Assembly (NCBI RefSeq): GCF_005497185.1
Contig: NZ_RJTN01000025.1
Location: forward strand, 1-61,691
DNA from: Pectobacterium polonicum
Lineage (GTDB): Bacteria; Pseudomonadota; Gammaproteobacteria; Enterobacterales; Enterobacteriaceae
Direction: 5' to 3'
DNA length: 61,691 nt
The notes below the pieces were generated by a model that made no database searches, was not told the origin of the DNA, and saw nothing but the letters and a program-made list of their open reading frames with translations. This document shows, one piece after another, positions 9,427 to 19,140 of this stretch (its first letter is position 1; each line of letters starts with the position of its first letter). Made by a program: the position numbers and the translations under genes.

Positions 9427-9989
9427 TCCCACAACCCCGTATCAGCCCTGAGTTAGAGAAACACCCGCTTCATTCGCGCTCCCTTCTGATATGGATTTTC
9501 TTCACACTCTTTCTGTGATTTATCGCATAAGTATTAGACAGAAAAAGACTAAAAAAAGAAAAAGACGCAATCGCAATAATTCAGGCACACCAGGGGTTCA
9601 GAGAAAAACACAAGAAGGTTTTAACTATTAATAATCAAAAAAATCAGGTTTAACACTCATTAAGTCAACCACACCAGGAACCATAGCATCTGTTGCTACT
9701 TCTAAAAGAGCTGAGGCACCTCAACATGGTTCTTGCCCCACCCGCCTTTTTCTCCACCTCACCACGAGCAGGCGGGTAAAGCCCTCTTCATCATACCAAA
9801 ACAACTTCACGCCCCTCACGTAAAGACACCCATTTTATTTTTCAATCAGAAGTATTTTTTAGAGATCACAATGTTCATCTTTCAAAAAATGTTTAGAAAA
9901 GCCCACCCTCTGTTATCTTATAATTAAATAACCATATGAAAATATTGTATTTTACTTAATTTTACAATTATTTTATCTATATTATAAAT

Positions 9990-10086
9990 GATTCAAGTGG
10001 CAGGAGGTCAGCACTCGAATTCATTCAGATAAGTGATTCTGGTGAGTGAATACCGATAACACACATACAACTTGAGAATACACAGG
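9990..10086 (-). repeat. YPAL-like repeat, divergent partial copy 2
   Basis: This stretch aligns with the reverse complement of the next repeat (10088-10216), sharing for example GATAAGTGATTCTGGTGAGTGA versus its GGTAAGTGATTCGG block, and ending in a CTTGAGAATAC equivalent of CTTGAAGTATTAC. The two copies therefore sit head to head, almost touching. Confidence 0.5.
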
Positions 10087-10087
10087 G

Positions 10088-10216
<129 letters not shown>

Positions 10217-10265
10217 AAGAAAATCCACATATCGATAAATTAAATAAACAAAGGAGAAATTACAT

Positions 10266-10601
10266 ATGCGCCATTGTATTAAAATAATTATTACATCATT
10301 TCTTCTCAGTATTGCAATGCAATCTATTTCCTATGCTAATGACCGAACTCATTACACTATCCTCGATGAGATAAAATCCCCTTCAGCAAAAAACAATGCC
10401 ATTCATAACCTTTTAATGAATGGGAAGTCGGCCAGTGAAAATATAAAACAAGTGGCAGCTAGCCCATATTGTATAGATAGATACGTTAACTGTATGCAGG
10501 GGGAAGGGCACGTTCCAGGTCGGGTATACGGAACGAGTCAATGTGCCGACTGCTTACGTTTTTGCGATGTTAATAAATATTGGCCACCGGCATGTATTTG
10601 A
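10266..10601 (+). CDS. Small Cys-rich exported protein, unknown
   Basis: 111 residues with a clear Sec signal peptide (basic M-R-H-C-I-K, hydrophobic core to about residue 20, cleavage near Y-A-N). The mature part of about 85 residues has six Cys, all in the last 45 residues (spaced as C-x5-C, C-x2-C, C-x3-C and one near the C-terminus), which suggests a disulfide-stabilised C-terminal module. An AAAGGAG site precedes the ATG. I do not recognise the family. AT-rich composition and position in the uvrB-bioD gap point to acquisition. It is followed 59 bp later by another AT-rich gene on the same strand, so the two may form a pair. Confidence 0.75.
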   Translation: MRHCIKIIITSFLLSIAMQSISYANDRTHYTILDEIKSPSAKNNAIHNLLMNGKSASENIKQVAASPYCIDRYVNCMQGEGHVPGRVYGTSQCADCLRFCDVNKYWPPACI

Positions 10602-10660
10602 TCATGTCAGCTAATTTTAGTATAAAACACCTTGAATGAATTTTAACGGATTGTGGTCAG

Positions 10661-11434
10661 ATGACAACAGCTAAATATCTCATATTAGATTACCTTTTAT
10701 ATGTTTCACTATATCAATACGTACAAAAAAACAACATACACTATATTAACTATTGTTTTACCTATGCCACCCCCGATAGCCAATTCAATGGAATAAATAT
10801 CATTCCTTACATAAGTTTGTTAGCTGAAAGAAAAAAATTAGCCAATGCCTTGTGCAATATTTCGGATGTTCATTGCAACAACGAGAATCTGGTAATTATT
10901 TTCAACACTAACTCATCGCAACAGAAATTGTTAGCATATGAAATATGCTATTTTGCCAAACAAAATAACATAGAAAACAAAATTTCCATATTAGACATTA
11001 ACGACTTACCACGCGAACCTGCCTATCAAAGCACGGATTTATATTATAAAGATATTTACCTTCAACTGGACACATTAAGGAAGCGTAATATTTCCGATAA
11101 GGAGATAAAAAGAATAGCGCATTCCATCGAAAACATGTACATCAATGGGAATATCGTCATTCACTATAATCGTGAATTAAGATCAATCCCAATAAATATC
11201 ATCGATAACTACATACTTTCCTCACTATCCCCAAACTATGAGTCAATTTTGTTACTCACTGCTAATGTTATTAGCCGATTACTGAATGATGGATATGAAG
11301 GAGTCGGAGATTTAGTTATTATGTCAAGGATACATTATCTATCGAGCATTAAAGCAGCACATTATAATGCCAAACTCACCAAAATTAACGCCTTTAATTT
11401 ATTAGTCAAATCCATTAACAATAAGCCGTGCTAA
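10661..11434 (+). CDS. DUF1835/DUF3658-like cytoplasmic protein
   Basis: 257 residues, no signal peptide or membrane segment. The C-terminal part, from I-D-N-Y-I-L-S near residue 185 through G-V-G-D-L-V-I-M-S-R-I near 220, resembles the DUF3658 pattern (YDxxIL...VGDxFLxxRI). The middle (N-L-V-I-I-F-N-T-N-S-S-Q-Q and I-S-I-L-D-I-N-D) fits the preceding DUF1835 region. The match is from memory of the pattern and the function of both domains is unknown. Strongly AT-rich, few rare features otherwise. Same strand as the small exported protein; a two-gene cassette is plausible. Confidence 0.65.
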   Translation: MTTAKYLILDYLLYVSLYQYVQKNNIHYINYCFTYATPDSQFNGINIIPYISLLAERKKLANALCNISDVHCNNENLVIIFNTNSSQQKLLAYEICYFAKQNNIENKISILDINDLPREPAYQSTDLYYKDIYLQLDTLRKRNISDKEIKRIAHSIENMYINGNIVIHYNRELRSIPINIIDNYILSSLSPNYESILLLTANVISRLLNDGYEGVGDLVIMSRIHYLSSIKAAHYNAKLTKINAFNLLVKSINNKPC

Positions 11435-11452
11435 GCGCCCATCCCAAAAGGG

Positions 11453-11478
11453 ATTATCGTATAATGTACTACGATAAT
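11453..11478 (+). terminator. inverted repeat downstream of the two-gene cassette
   Basis: ATTATCGTA and TACGATAAT form a perfect 9-bp stem with an 8-nt loop, 18 bp after the stop of the DUF1835/DUF3658-like gene. No T-tract follows, so terminator function is only suggested by place. Confidence 0.35.
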
Positions 11479-11503
11479 ATGGAAGGGCGAAGCGAGTATT
11501 TAA

Positions 11504-11540
11504 GGGCAGCCAACGCGCAAACAGCTTGAAGTATAACGGT
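11504..11540 (-). repeat. YPAL-like repeat fragment, copy 4
   Basis: GGCAGCCAACGCGCAAACAG followed by CTTGAAGTATAACGG matches the end block of copies 1 and 3. Only one end is recognisable. It abuts the bioD stop codon and, with copy 3, brackets the two-gene cassette. Confidence 0.5.
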
Positions 11541-12221
11541 CTACCTATCTAATAATTCAATATCAATATACTGCCCCAGATCATGTTGATGGAGAACCGA
11601 TAAATAAGGAATTTCACCCAGCATCGGTGCAGGCAAGCGCTGTTGCAACGTTTGTAGATACGGCTGATGCCATTTTCCTGGCGGCATGATGTCGTTAGCG
11701 ATCCAGCCACCAAGGTGCAAACCTGCATGTTGAATAGCATGGGCAGTAAGCATCGCATGGTTAATGCAGCCCAATTTGATACCAACGACCAAAATCACAG
11801 GAAGCTGTTCCTGCCCCACCCAGTCGGCAAACGTATCCTGTTCCGACAGCGGCGTAAACCACCCGCCCGCGCCTTCGACCAGTACCCAATCAGCCTGAGC
11901 TTCTAATGCACGTAACCCTGCCGACAACGCCGAAAGATGAATCGGCCGCTGCTCCACCGCACTGATAATATGCGGTGACGTCGGTTCCATAAACGCCAGC
12001 GGGTTCACCATCGGGTAATCAAGATGGATACGGCTATTGGCCTGAAGCGCCAGCGCGTCGCTGTTGCGAACGCCATCAGCCGTCATTTCACAGCCGGACG
12101 CCACGGGTTTATAGCCTGCGGTGCGGTATCCGGCCTGATTCGCAGCCTGAAGTAGCGCTGTACTGGCGACCGTTTTCCCGACTTCGGTATCCGTGCCCGT
12201 CACAAACCAGCGCTCAATCAC
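11541..12221 (-). CDS. bioD: Dethiobiotin synthetase BioD
   Basis: 226 residues. Closes the ureido ring of dethiobiotin from 7,8-diaminopelargonic acid, CO2 and ATP. P-loop G-T-D-T-E-V-G-K-T-V at residues 8-17, the Y-K-P-V-A-S-G substrate segment near 38-44 and V-E-G-A-G-G-W near 115 are all present. Last gene of bioBFCD, overlapping bioC by 8 bp. Its 3' end is only 1 bp from a YPAL-like fragment. Confidence 0.96.
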   Translation of the reverse strand: MIERWFVTGTDTEVGKTVASTALLQAANQAGYRTAGYKPVASGCEMTADGVRNSDALALQANSRIHLDYPMVNPLAFMEPTSPHIISAVEQRPIHLSALSAGLRALEAQADWVLVEGAGGWFTPLSEQDTFADWVGQEQLPVILVVGIKLGCINHAMLTAHAIQHAGLHLGGWIANDIMPPGKWHQPYLQTLQQRLPAPMLGEIPYLSVLHQHDLGQYIDIELLDR

Positions 12222-12975
12222 GATAAATCACTCCATAAACCAGTTGATAGCTGAGCGGGTAGCCGCCCTGTTCTTGCGGATAATGGGCAGACAGCGCCGT
12301 CAGACGCGCACGGCTCAATAGCCCCGGCGCACGCCCGTCGTGCAACCAGGTCGCACCAATCCCCTTCAGCGATTTCATCAACGCCAATACGTCTGGGAAA
12401 AAGCAGACCTCACGTTCTTGAACCACATAATGGCGATAAGGCTGACAGGCTGCTTCGATAGCGGAGAGCGACAGAAAGCGATTCGTCCGCTGCGTACCGT
12501 CCAGCCGCTGCCACGCCTGCGACAGTTCGCTTAAGGAGCCGTCTGCCAGCGTGGCAAACGCAATAATGCCTCCCGGCCGCGTCACTCGGTACAGCTCGGC
12601 CAGCGCACGCGGTAACGAGTTACACCACTGCACAGCCAGATTGCTGTAACTGATATCCACACAGCGATCCGCCAGCGGCAGGTTTTCGATATCCCCTTCC
12701 TGATAACGGTCAGCAGCGTGCCGCTCGCGCGCCTGTGCGAGCATCGCCGCCGACAAATCCAGCGCAGTCACATTTTTACCAGCCTGACGCCAGTAACGAC
12801 TGAAGTGTCCTGTCCCACAGCCCGCATCCAACACCTGTAAACCACTATGCGCAGGCATCAGCGCCAACAAACGTTCTCCGCTAGTACGTTGCAGTTCGGC
12901 AAATTGGTCATAGCCCCCCGCCGCGCGCCCAAACGCCAGCGCAATCGCCTGTTTGTTATAGTTTTCTGTCAGCAT
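12214..12975 (-). CDS. bioC: Malonyl-ACP O-methyltransferase BioC
   Basis: 253 residues, SAM-dependent methyltransferase that caps malonyl-ACP so fatty-acid enzymes can build the pimeloyl chain of biotin. Motif [10 protein letters not shown] at about residues 48-56 and the A-L-D-L-S motif near 72 bind SAM. Overlaps bioF by 20 bp and bioD by 8 bp, so translation is likely coupled. BioH, which later removes the methyl, is not in the window. Confidence 0.95.
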   Translation of the reverse strand: MLTENYNKQAIALAFGRAAGGYDQFAELQRTSGERLLALMPAHSGLQVLDAGCGTGHFSRYWRQAGKNVTALDLSAAMLAQARERHAADRYQEGDIENLPLADRCVDISYSNLAVQWCNSLPRALAELYRVTRPGGIIAFATLADGSLSELSQAWQRLDGTQRTNRFLSLSAIEAACQPYRHYVVQEREVCFFPDVLALMKSLKGIGATWLHDGRAPGLLSRARLTALSAHYPQEQGGYPLSYQLVYGVIYRD

Positions 12976-14113
12976 GGTGCAACACCGTAAGCAAGCGGCT
13001 GATATCTTCCGGCTGATGTTCCGCCGTCAGCGTAATCCGCAGACGCGCACTGCCAGGCGGCACCGTCGGCGGCCGCATCGCGCTAACCCACACGCCCTGT
13101 TCACGCAGGTGGCTCATCAATGCCAGCGCCCGCGCATTCTCACCGACAATCAGCGGTTGAATCGCACTCTGTGAATCCATCAGTTGGTATGACGAGTTGG
13201 AAAAACCCGCACGAAACTGCGCGATATTACGCTGTAGCGCATCACGCCGCGCATCACCCTGCCGAACGCAATTGACTGCCGCGTTCAGCGCACAGGCCTG
13301 TGCCGCTGGCATCGACGTGCTGTAAATCAAATGACGGGCAAATTGCAGGAAATACTCGGCCAATGGCTCTGCACACAGCACCGCCGCACCGCTGACGCCA
13401 AATGCTTTGCCGAACGTGACGATCAGCAGCTCTGGTTTAACACCTTGCTGCCAGCAACTTCCACGTCCTTCATCACCCAGCACGCCAATGCCGTGCGCGT
13501 CATCCACCATCAGCCAGGCATGGTGCACCCGGCATTGGGTCTGCAATGCTGACAGCGGTGCGGTGTCGCCATCCATGCTAAACACGCCTTCGGTCACCAC
13601 CAGCGTCTGACCATCCGTAGGTTTCTCCAGCAGCGCTTGCAGGCTATCAGCCTGATTGTGTTTAAAGCGCCGCAGCGTCGCCGGTGACTGTGCGGCCGCC
13701 TCCAGCAATGAAGCATGGCTGAGTTTATCGGCAAAAATCCGGTCTTCCGCCTGTGCCAACGCGGCCACCACGGCCTGATTCGCGGCATAGCCGGAAATAA
13801 ACAGCAGCGCACGCGGGTAACCCAGCCAGTCGGCCAGTTGGTTTTCCAGCGCGGCATGCGCATCGGTATACCCCGTCACATGCCCGGAACCGCCGCTGCC
13901 AATACCGTATTGCTCTGCGCCCAACTGCCAGGCACGCACAATCTCGGGATGATGACTCAACCCCAGATAATCGTTACTGGAAAAATTCAGATAGCAGCGA
14001 TCGCCCTGCATCAGCCAGCGTCCGCTACCGCCTTGATTAGCCAGCCGCACGCGATAAGCATCATCATGCTGACGCTGTACCAACGCGGCTTCAATACGTT
14101 GCTGCCAGCTCAT
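12956..14113 (-). CDS. bioF: 8-amino-7-oxononanoate synthase BioF
   Basis: 385 residues, PLP-dependent alpha-oxoamine synthase that condenses pimeloyl-ACP with alanine. Seen: [10 protein letters not shown] near 43-52, V-D-D-A-H-G-I-G near 203-210, and the PLP lysine in T-F-G-K-A-F-G near 236. Second gene of bioBFCD, 27 bp after bioB. Confidence 0.96.
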   Translation of the reverse strand: MSWQQRIEAALVQRQHDDAYRVRLANQGGSGRWLMQGDRCYLNFSSNDYLGLSHHPEIVRAWQLGAEQYGIGSGGSGHVTGYTDAHAALENQLADWLGYPRALLFISGYAANQAVVAALAQAEDRIFADKLSHASLLEAAAQSPATLRRFKHNQADSLQALLEKPTDGQTLVVTEGVFSMDGDTAPLSALQTQCRVHHAWLMVDDAHGIGVLGDEGRGSCWQQGVKPELLIVTFGKAFGVSGAAVLCAEPLAEYFLQFARHLIYSTSMPAAQACALNAAVNCVRQGDARRDALQRNIAQFRAGFSNSSYQLMDSQSAIQPLIVGENARALALMSHLREQGVWVSAMRPPTVPPGSARLRITLTAEHQPEDISRLLTVLHHADRKL

Positions 14114-14140
14114 GATTCAGCACCTTTTATTCCGCACGCG

Positions 14141-15178
14141 TTATACCGCAGCATTATAAAACTGCTCGCTATCCGCGTTAATCAGCTGTTCCGTCAAGCG
14201 CTGCTGCTGTTGATTGTCCCCAAATTCGGTTCCTGTCTGCTGTGGGTTCAGGCCTAACTTGAGGAACAGCGCCAGATCCTTATCTTCTTTCGGATTTGGC
14301 GTCGTTAAGAGTTTGCAGCCGTAGAAAATGGAGTTCGCCCCCGCCATAAAACACATCGCCTGCGTCTGTTCACTCATCTGCTCGCGTCCGGCAGACAGGC
14401 GCACATAGGAAGCCGGCATCATGATGCGCGCTACGGCAATGGTACGAATAAAGTCAAACGGATCGACATCCTCGTTATCCGCCAGCGGCGTGCCTTTCAC
14501 CTTAACCAGCATGTTGATCGGCACACTTTCCGGTGGCGTCGGCAGGTTAGCCAGTTGCACCAGCAGCCCAGCGCGATCGCGTACCGTTTCACCCAGCCCG
14601 ACAATGCCGCCCGAGCAGACTTTAATGCCCGCACCGCGCACTTTATCCAGCGTATCCAGACGTTCCTGATACGTGCGGGTAGTGATGATGCTGCCGTAAA
14701 ACTCCGGCGAGGTATCAAGGTTATGGTTATAGAAATCCAGCCCGGCAGAAGCCAGACGTTCAGCCTGATCGTTGTGCAGCGTTCCCAGCGTCATGCAGGT
14801 TTCCATCCCCATCGCTTTAACGCCTTGCACCATCTGTTCCAGATACGGCATGTCGCGCTCATGTGGGTTTTTCCACGCCGCGCCCATACAAAAGCGCGTC
14901 GATCCCGCGGCTTTCGCCTGACGGGCAGAATCCAACACCTGTTCGACCTGCATTAGACGTTCAGTATCAATCCCTGTCCGATAGCGGGAACTCTGTGGAC
15001 AGTATTTACAGTCCTCAGGGCAGGAGCCGGTCTTTATCGACAGTAACGTACTGACCTGCACCTGACGGGGATCAAAATGCTGACGGTGGATCTGCTGTGC
15101 TTCAAACATCAGTTCCAGAAATGGTTTATTAAATAAGTCTTGCGCTTGCTCAAGCGTCCAGTAAATGCGGCTAGCCAT
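14141..15178 (-). CDS. bioB: Biotin synthase BioB, radical SAM
   Basis: 345 residues. Inserts sulfur into dethiobiotin. The radical SAM cluster motif C-P-E-D-C-K-Y-C (C-x3-C-x2-C) lies at about residues 53-60, preceded by S-I-K-T-G-S. Conserved Y-N-H-N-L-D-T and R-L-S-A-G-R-E segments hold cluster and substrate residues. First gene of the operon; transcription starts from the divergent control region shared with bioA. Confidence 0.97.
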   Translation of the reverse strand: MASRIYWTLEQAQDLFNKPFLELMFEAQQIHRQHFDPRQVQVSTLLSIKTGSCPEDCKYCPQSSRYRTGIDTERLMQVEQVLDSARQAKAAGSTRFCMGAAWKNPHERDMPYLEQMVQGVKAMGMETCMTLGTLHNDQAERLASAGLDFYNHNLDTSPEFYGSIITTRTYQERLDTLDKVRGAGIKVCSGGIVGLGETVRDRAGLLVQLANLPTPPESVPINMLVKVKGTPLADNEDVDPFDFIRTIAVARIMMPASYVRLSAGREQMSEQTQAMCFMAGANSIFYGCKLLTTPNPKEDKDLALFLKLGLNPQQTGTEFGDNQQQQRLTEQLINADSEQFYNAAV

Positions 15179-15230
15179 CTCGGCATCTCCAAACTAAAAA
15201 CGTTTCGCCAGTGTAAATTAACCCGATATA

Positions 15231-15264
15231 CTGTCAACCAAATAGAATCCATTTTAGTTTACGA
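15231..15264. promoter_or_regulatory. BirA biotin operator between bioB and bioA
   Basis: CTGTCAACC, 16 bp and AGTTTACGA match the E. coli operator pattern TTGTAAACC-N16-GGTTTACAA at most half-site positions with the exact 34-bp layout. It sits in the 95-bp gap between the divergent bioB and bioA starts, so biotinoyl-AMP-bound BirA should repress both directions. Confidence 0.82.
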
Positions 15265-15273
15265 AAGATCATC

Positions 15274-16578
15274 ATGAGCCCGGACGACATCACTTTTGAT
15301 CAACGCCATATTTGGCATCCCTACACGTCAATGACTACGCCTCTGCCGTGCTATCCCGTCGTATCAGCCAGCGGCGTCGAGCTGCAACTGGATGACGGGC
15401 GTCGCCTGATTGATGGAATGTCATCGTGGTGGGCAGCCATTCACGGTTACAACCATCCGGTCATCAACCTGGCGGTACAGACTCAGCTCAGCCAGATGTC
15501 ACATGTGATGTTCGGCGGGATCACCCATCCGGCAGCAGTGGCGCTGTGTCGTCAGTTGGTAGACATCACGCCGGACACGCTGGAATGCGTGTTTCTGGCG
15601 GACTCCGGCTCGGTGGCCGTCGAAGTGGCGATGAAAATGGCACTACAGTATTGGCAAGCGCGCGGTGCAGCCCGCCAGCGCTTCCTCACTCTGCGTCATG
15701 GCTATCACGGTGACACCTTCGGGGCGATGTCCGTGTGCGATCCACAGAACTCGATGCACAGTCTGTATCAGGGCTATCTGCCTGCTCACCTGTTTGTCGA
15801 TGCGCCGCCCTGTGCTGCTATCAACGAAGGCGGTTTTGCCGACGAGTGGCAGGAAGCCGATATCGCGCCATTACAGGCGATGCTGTCGGCGCACGCTGAT
15901 GAGATCGCCGCCGTCATTCTGGAGCCCATCGTGCAGGGCGCAGGTGGAATGCGTTTTTACCATCCGGCCTACCTGCGGCGGGTACGGGAACTGTGCGACC
16001 AGTGGGGCATTTTGCTGATTGCCGATGAAATCGCGACCGGATTTGGCCGCACCGGCAAACTGTTTGCCTGCGAACACGCGGGAATTTCACCCGACATTAT
16101 GTGTCTGGGAAAAGCGCTTACCGGCGGCTATATGACGCTCTCTGCCACGCTGACCACCCGGATAGTCGCGGAAACCATCAGCAACGGTGCGGCAGGCTGT
16201 TTTATGCACGGCCCCACATTTATGGGTAATCCGCTCGCCTGCGCGGCGGCCAGCGCCAGCCTGTCGCTACTGGCGGAGAACCGCTGGCAACAGCAAGTAC
16301 AGCAGATTGAGCGGCAGCTGCGAGAAGCGCTACAACCCTGTGCGGATTCTCCGCTGGTGACAGACGTTCGCGTGCTGGGTGCTATCGGCGTGGTGGAAAC
16401 GCAGCGTCCGGTCAATATGGCGCGGCTACAGCGTTTCTTCGTCGAGCGCGGCGTGTGGATTCGACCGTTTGGTCGCCTTATTTATCTGATGCCACCGTTT
16501 ATCATTCAGCCTGATGAACTGCGTAAGCTGACCGACGCCGTCTGTGCGGCCATCCGTGATGAACAGTTATTTGACTAA
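15274..16578 (+). CDS. bioA: Adenosylmethionine-8-amino-7-oxononanoate aminotransferase BioA
   Basis: 434 residues, class-III PLP aminotransferase that makes 7,8-diaminopelargonate using SAM as amino donor. Seen: H-P-Y-T-S-M near 13-18, S-S-W-W-A near 50-54, D-S-G-S-V-A-V-E near 110, the [14 protein letters not shown] segment near 247-260 and the PLP lysine in L-G-K-A-L-T-G-G-Y near 275. Divergent from bioBFCD across the BirA operator, as in E. coli. Confidence 0.97.
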   Translation: MSPDDITFDQRHIWHPYTSMTTPLPCYPVVSASGVELQLDDGRRLIDGMSSWWAAIHGYNHPVINLAVQTQLSQMSHVMFGGITHPAAVALCRQLVDITPDTLECVFLADSGSVAVEVAMKMALQYWQARGAARQRFLTLRHGYHGDTFGAMSVCDPQNSMHSLYQGYLPAHLFVDAPPCAAINEGGFADEWQEADIAPLQAMLSAHADEIAAVILEPIVQGAGGMRFYHPAYLRRVRELCDQWGILLIADEIATGFGRTGKLFACEHAGISPDIMCLGKALTGGYMTLSATLTTRIVAETISNGAAGCFMHGPTFMGNPLACAAASASLSLLAENRWQQQVQQIERQLREALQPCADSPLVTDVRVLGAIGVVETQRPVNMARLQRFFVERGVWIRPFGRLIYLMPPFIIQPDELRKLTDAVCAAIRDEQLFD

Positions 16579-16590
16579 CCGGTAAATCAA

Positions 16591-16610
16591 GGCGCACGCA
16601 CTCGTGCGCC
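16591..16610 (+). terminator. hairpin downstream of bioA
   Basis: GGCGCACG, CACT and CGTGCGCC form a perfect 8-bp GC-rich stem 12 bp after the bioA stop. No T-run follows, so it may be a 3'-stabilising or rho-assisted terminator. Confidence 0.5.
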
Positions 16611-16855
16611 GCAAAACATGTCCTCTATTTTCATCTCACATGATAACCATTCATTACCGCTCTTATAATTATTCACACGAATAAGATTTTCATTTTATTC
16701 ATGAGTAATGATTTGAATTACTCTGACGTTCAATGAAATAACAACAAACTGTTAAGCACGCCACAGTTTATATTTAATCAGCCATAGACACTGACTAAAT
16801 ACGTGCTAAATTTCAGAATGAAACATCCCTGGCATATATTAAAAGGAGATTTATT
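16611..16855. other. AT-rich promoter region of celS
   Basis: 245 bp without a gene. It is strongly AT-rich near 16660-16810 and must carry the celS promoter; I cannot fix the -35/-10 elements or a named regulator site with confidence. Confidence 0.4.
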
Positions 16856-17650
16856 ATGCTTATTATGAATATCCGTCCGCCGCGTCCTTTCCGCACATTA
16901 CTACCCGTACTATTGTCTGCTTTATTACTCTCTCCATTCACCGCTTCTGCGGTCAGTTCCTCCAAAGACGCCGACAAACTCTATTTTGAGAATAATAAAT
17001 ATTATGTATTCAATAACGTCTGGGGAAAAGATGAAGTAAAAGGATGGCAGCAAACGGTTTTCTATAACAGCCCAACCAGCATGGGGTGGAACTGGCATTG
17101 GCCAAGTAGCTCCTCCAGCGTTAAAGCTTACCCATCGCTGGTGAGCGGTTGGCACTGGACGGCGGGCTATACGGCAAATAGCGGCTTGCCGATAAAATTA
17201 TCCAGTAATAAAAGTATTACCAGTAACGTCACCTATTCCATCAAATCTACTGGCACTTACAACGCAGCTTATGACATTTGGTTCCACACCACCGACAAAG
17301 CCAGTTGGGATTCTACCCCTACCGATGAATTAATGATCTGGCTAAATAATACTAACGCAGGCCCGGCGGGTGATTATATTGAAACAGTTTTCCTCGGTGG
17401 CAGCAGTTGGAACGTATTCAAAGGCTGGATCAACGCCGGTAATGGCAAAGGGTGGAATGTCTTTTCCTTTGTTCGTACCTCCAATACCAACAACGCATCG
17501 CTTAATATTCGCCATTTCACCAACTATCTGGTGGGAACCAAGAAATGGATGAGCAATACAAAATATATCAGTAGCGTTGAATTCGGCACCGAGATCTTTG
17601 GCGGTGATGGGCAGATTGACATCACCAAGTGGAGCGTAGACGTAAAATAA
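16856..17650 (+). CDS. celS: Secreted endo-1,4-beta-glucanase, GH family 12 (CelS type)
   Basis: 264 residues, the length I recall for Erwinia carotovora CelS. A signal peptide covers about residues 1-32 (hydrophobic L-L-P-V-L-L-S-A-L-L-L, cleavage near A-S-A). Family-12 catalytic residues are visible: the nucleophile E158 in E-L-M-I-W and the acid/base E246 in F-G-T-E-I. Aromatic-rich strands (G-W-N-W-H-W, G-W-H-W) line a glucan cleft. It hydrolyses beta-1,4-glucans of plant cell walls after export, a soft-rot virulence trait. AAAAGGAG lies 7 bp before the chosen ATG; a second ATG at 16865 is possible. Monocistronic, with its own terminator. Confidence 0.92.
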   Translation: MLIMNIRPPRPFRTLLPVLLSALLLSPFTASAVSSSKDADKLYFENNKYYVFNNVWGKDEVKGWQQTVFYNSPTSMGWNWHWPSSSSSVKAYPSLVSGWHWTAGYTANSGLPIKLSSNKSITSNVTYSIKSTGTYNAAYDIWFHTTDKASWDSTPTDELMIWLNNTNAGPAGDYIETVFLGGSSWNVFKGWINAGNGKGWNVFSFVRTSNTNNASLNIRHFTNYLVGTKKWMSNTKYISSVEFGTEIFGGDGQIDITKWSVDVK

Positions 17651-17674
17651 CGTTTCTGTCGTTTCGACCTTTTC

Positions 17675-17708
17675 CGGCTCACCCCCATGCAGGTGCGGGG
17701 TTGAGCCG
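17675..17708 (+). terminator. celS terminator hairpin
   Basis: CGGCTCAcCCCC pairs with GGGGtTGAGCCG, a long GC-rich stem 24 bp after the celS stop, followed by AATTTAT. The T-tract is weak. Confidence 0.6.
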
Positions 17709-17864
17709 AATTTATCTCATTGGCTTCTCGATGCATTTCAGCCCGGACAGATGTCGTTCATCCTTTAGGCAGATTCACCTTCCCCCCACAACAAAATTCG
17801 TGAGCTGTGGCACGTAAATTTCATTAGCGTTATGATAATCCCCTCGGCTAATCAGGAATGTCCC

Positions 17865-18272
17865 ATGCGTAATACGTTCATCATTTGCTGGCAGTATTTA
17901 CGCGCTTTCGCATTGATTTATCTCTGCCTGTTGGCAGGCAATGCGGTATCCGCGTTACTTCCGTTCACTATCCCCGGCAGTATCATCGGTATGCTGGTTT
18001 TGTTCACCCTGCTCTGTTCGCAGATCCTGCCCGCACAGTGGGTGAAACCGGGCTGTCATCTTCTCATTCGTCACATGGCGCTGCTGTTCGTCCCTATCGG
18101 CGTCGGCGTGATGAATTATTACGATCTGGTCAGCCAACAGTTTGGCCCCATCGTCGTTTCCTGTCTGATCAGTACCTTTATAGTGATGTTGGTTGTCGGT
18201 TTTAGTACCCAGATTATGCAGCGTGAACGAACCCTGGCCAGCGATCGCACGCCCCCGAAGGATAACGAATAA
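17865..18272 (+). CDS. yohJ: LrgA/CidA-family membrane protein YohJ
   Basis: 135 residues, about four membrane spans, with the family segments P-G-S-I-I-G-M-L near residue 40 and [12 protein letters not shown] near 78. LrgA/CidA proteins are holin-like and act with an LrgB partner in murein-hydrolase export or overflow-metabolite transport. A longer frame begins 11 codons upstream, but the start at 17865 fits E. coli YohJ and has an AGGAA site. Its stop overlaps the yohK start by one base, so the pair is co-translated. Confidence 0.92.
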   Translation: MRNTFIICWQYLRAFALIYLCLLAGNAVSALLPFTIPGSIIGMLVLFTLLCSQILPAQWVKPGCHLLIRHMALLFVPIGVGVMNYYDLVSQQFGPIVVSCLISTFIVMLVVGFSTQIMQRERTLASDRTPPKDNE

Positions 18273-18967
18273 TGTTCAGCTACTTATGGTGGTCATTGCC
18301 GCTTACTCTGCTGGTTTTTTTCGCCGCACGTAAGCTGGCCGTACTGACCAGACTTTCGCTATTGAACCCACTGCTGGTGTCGATGGCGATTATTATTCCG
18401 CTGCTGCTGGTATTGAAGATTCCCTACGAGCACTATTTTCAGGGCAGCAAAGTCCTTAACGACCTGCTGCAACCGGCGGTGGTCGCGCTGGCGTTTCCGC
18501 TTTATGAGCAGTTGCATCAAATTCGCGCGCGCTGGAAATCAATCATCAGCGTGTGCTTCATCGGTAGCCTGACCGCCATTATCTCCGGCACGCTGGTGGC
18601 GCTGTGGATGGGCGCCTCGCCAGAAATTGCCGCCTCAATACTGCCGAAATCCGTCACTACGCCTATTGCGATGGCGGTAGCCAGCTCGATTGGCGGGATT
18701 CCGGCTATCAGCGCCGTCTGTGTAATTTTTGTCGGCATCCTCGGTGCGGTCTTAGGCCACAGCCTGTTCGAGCGTGTGGGGATCAAAACCAAAGCCGCAC
18801 GCGGTTTGTCGATGGGCACCGCTTCGCACGCACTCGGTACGGCGCGCTGCGCAGAGGTCGATTATCAGGAAGGGGCGTTCAGTTCACTGGCGCTCGTTAT
18901 CTGTGGGATCATTACCTCGCTGATTGCACCGCTGGTGTTCCCCGTCCTCTTGCATCTCATGGGCTGA
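18272..18967 (+). CDS. yohK: LrgB-family membrane protein YohK
   Basis: 231 residues, multi-spanning LrgB/CidB family, with the signature P-K-S-V-T-T-P-I-A-M near 128-137 and G-T-A-S-H-A-L-G-T-A-R near 181-191. Partner of YohJ in an antiholin/murein-hydrolase-exporter-like pair. Precedes cdd exactly as in E. coli, separated here by 173 bp. Confidence 0.93.
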   Translation: MFSYLWWSLPLTLLVFFAARKLAVLTRLSLLNPLLVSMAIIIPLLLVLKIPYEHYFQGSKVLNDLLQPAVVALAFPLYEQLHQIRARWKSIISVCFIGSLTAIISGTLVALWMGASPEIAASILPKSVTTPIAMAVASSIGGIPAISAVCVIFVGILGAVLGHSLFERVGIKTKAARGLSMGTASHALGTARCAEVDYQEGAFSSLALVICGIITSLIAPLVFPVLLHLMG

Positions 18968-19013
18968 ATTTAGCGGGGACGGTGCCTATCACGCAGCGTT
19001 CCCGCGATAAAAT

Positions 19014-19029
19014 TGAGATACATCTCGCA
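19014..19029 (+). promoter_or_regulatory. possible CRP site upstream of cdd
   Basis: TGAGA-N6-TCGCA resembles the CRP core TGTGA-N6-TCACA with two mismatches. E. coli cdd is controlled by CRP and CytR, so a site here is expected, but this match is only moderate. Confidence 0.35.
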
Positions 19030-19140
19030 TTTAAGGATTAAGTTGCAGTCATTTCATTCAATAAAGAGATTTTTATCACAATTTATTGCTACTCTGCTTT
19101 CTAACATGACGTCATTGACGGGTAAAAAGAGTAAGCCGAT

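Noticed and set aside
9733..9927. 64-residue frame in the uvrB-bioD gap
   Set aside because: No ribosome-binding site, and the protein looks like random translation of AT-rich DNA.
18972..19008. possible hairpin between yohK and cdd (GCGGGGA and TCCCGC)
   Set aside because: Imperfect, long loop and no T-tract; position alone is not enough.
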